Shown piece after piece: positions 63,996 through 64,000 of a stretch of 64,000 nt of DNA. The notes below the pieces were generated by a model. That model saw nothing but the letters and a program-made list of their open reading frames with translations, did not search any database and had not been told where the DNA came from. The stretch covers positions 310,001 to 374,000 of the forward strand of contig NZ_FOFZ01000001.1 in NCBI RefSeq assembly GCF_900111075.1, written 5' to 3'. Positions within the stretch are counted from its first letter, which is position 1, and each line of letters starts with the position of its first letter. The DNA is from Flavobacterium frigoris. Lineage in GTDB: Bacteria; Bacteroidota; Bacteroidia; Flavobacteriales; Flavobacteriaceae. A program made the translations under genes and the position numbers.

Positions 63996-64000
63996 AAAAA

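Overview
The window is AT-rich chromosomal DNA from a Bacteroidota bacterium, most probably a Flavobacterium or close relative. The evidence is type IX secretion (T9SS) C-terminal tails on two secreted proteins, many short-signal lipoproteins, a TonB-dependent receptor with a carboxypeptidase-like N-terminal domain, a SusB-type GH97 glucosidase, flavobacterial families (DUF3078, DUF2480, DUF2452, epimerase-type threonine dehydrogenase), -7 promoter boxes of the TAnnTTTG type, and scattered flavobacterial palindromic repeats. No rRNA, prophage, transposase or CRISPR array was seen. One tRNA gene (Asn) is present.

Layout. 1-1962: a partial PLD-nuclease/SF2-helicase gene overlapped by a NUDIX gene, a possible accessory or defence pair. 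1963-3157: a gene-free kilobase with a repeat element and two candidate structured small RNAs, each with a TAnnTTTG box, a TACGG-N4-CCGTA dyad at the same spacing upstream, and a related terminator. 3158-11191: lipoprotein, DUF2452 protein, tRNA-Asn, RseP protease, old yellow enzyme, T9SS M1 aminopeptidase and a Gfo/Idh/MocA oxidoreductase. 11705-21010: TonB receptor/DUF5689 lipoprotein pair, a decayed HigB toxin, an FKBP isomerase, and a GH97 glucosidase next to a TPR/HTH membrane regulator. 22196-23446: HflX. 23843-34518: the Fe-S cluster assembly locus (SufA-like, SufB, SufC, SufD, then SufS, a lipoprotein, SufE, a DUF59 protein, DUF2480 and DUF3078 proteins). It is split by two opposite-strand genes between sufD and sufS. 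34778-45285: MBL hydrolase, LRR T9SS protein, subtilase, M1 peptidase, FAD amine oxidase-like enzyme, a small eRF1-like protein and threonine dehydrogenase. 45511-53092: a lipoprotein translationally coupled to Mfd, an ACT-like protein, YraN, LD-carboxypeptidase and a secreted EEP nuclease. 53271-57469: 3-hydroxyanthranilate dioxygenase, an ALDH7-type dehydrogenase, and a two-gene HipA-like kinase/HIRAN cassette. 57642-63913: beta-barrel protein, phosphoesterase, AlbA_2 protein, SDR, aldo-keto reductase and a MoxR ATPase.

The most interesting element is the two-gene cassette at 55737-57469. It resembles a HipA kinase split into a catalytic subunit and an N-lobe-like/HIRAN subunit. It lies between two nearly identical 36-bp copies of the end of the aldehyde dehydrogenase gene, so it looks like an insertion at a gene 3' end without a visible recombinase. 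Two other genes in the window, the old yellow enzyme and the second M1 peptidase, also have decayed 3'-end copies about 2.3-2.6 kb downstream on the same strand. The second notable element is the pair of dyad-controlled small RNAs at 2341-2854. A third promoter with the same geometry lies at 59306-59353.

Where the longest open frame began at a TTG or at an improbable upstream codon, I moved the start to the codon supported by family length, lipobox or signal-peptide position, or promoter position. This is stated in each entry.
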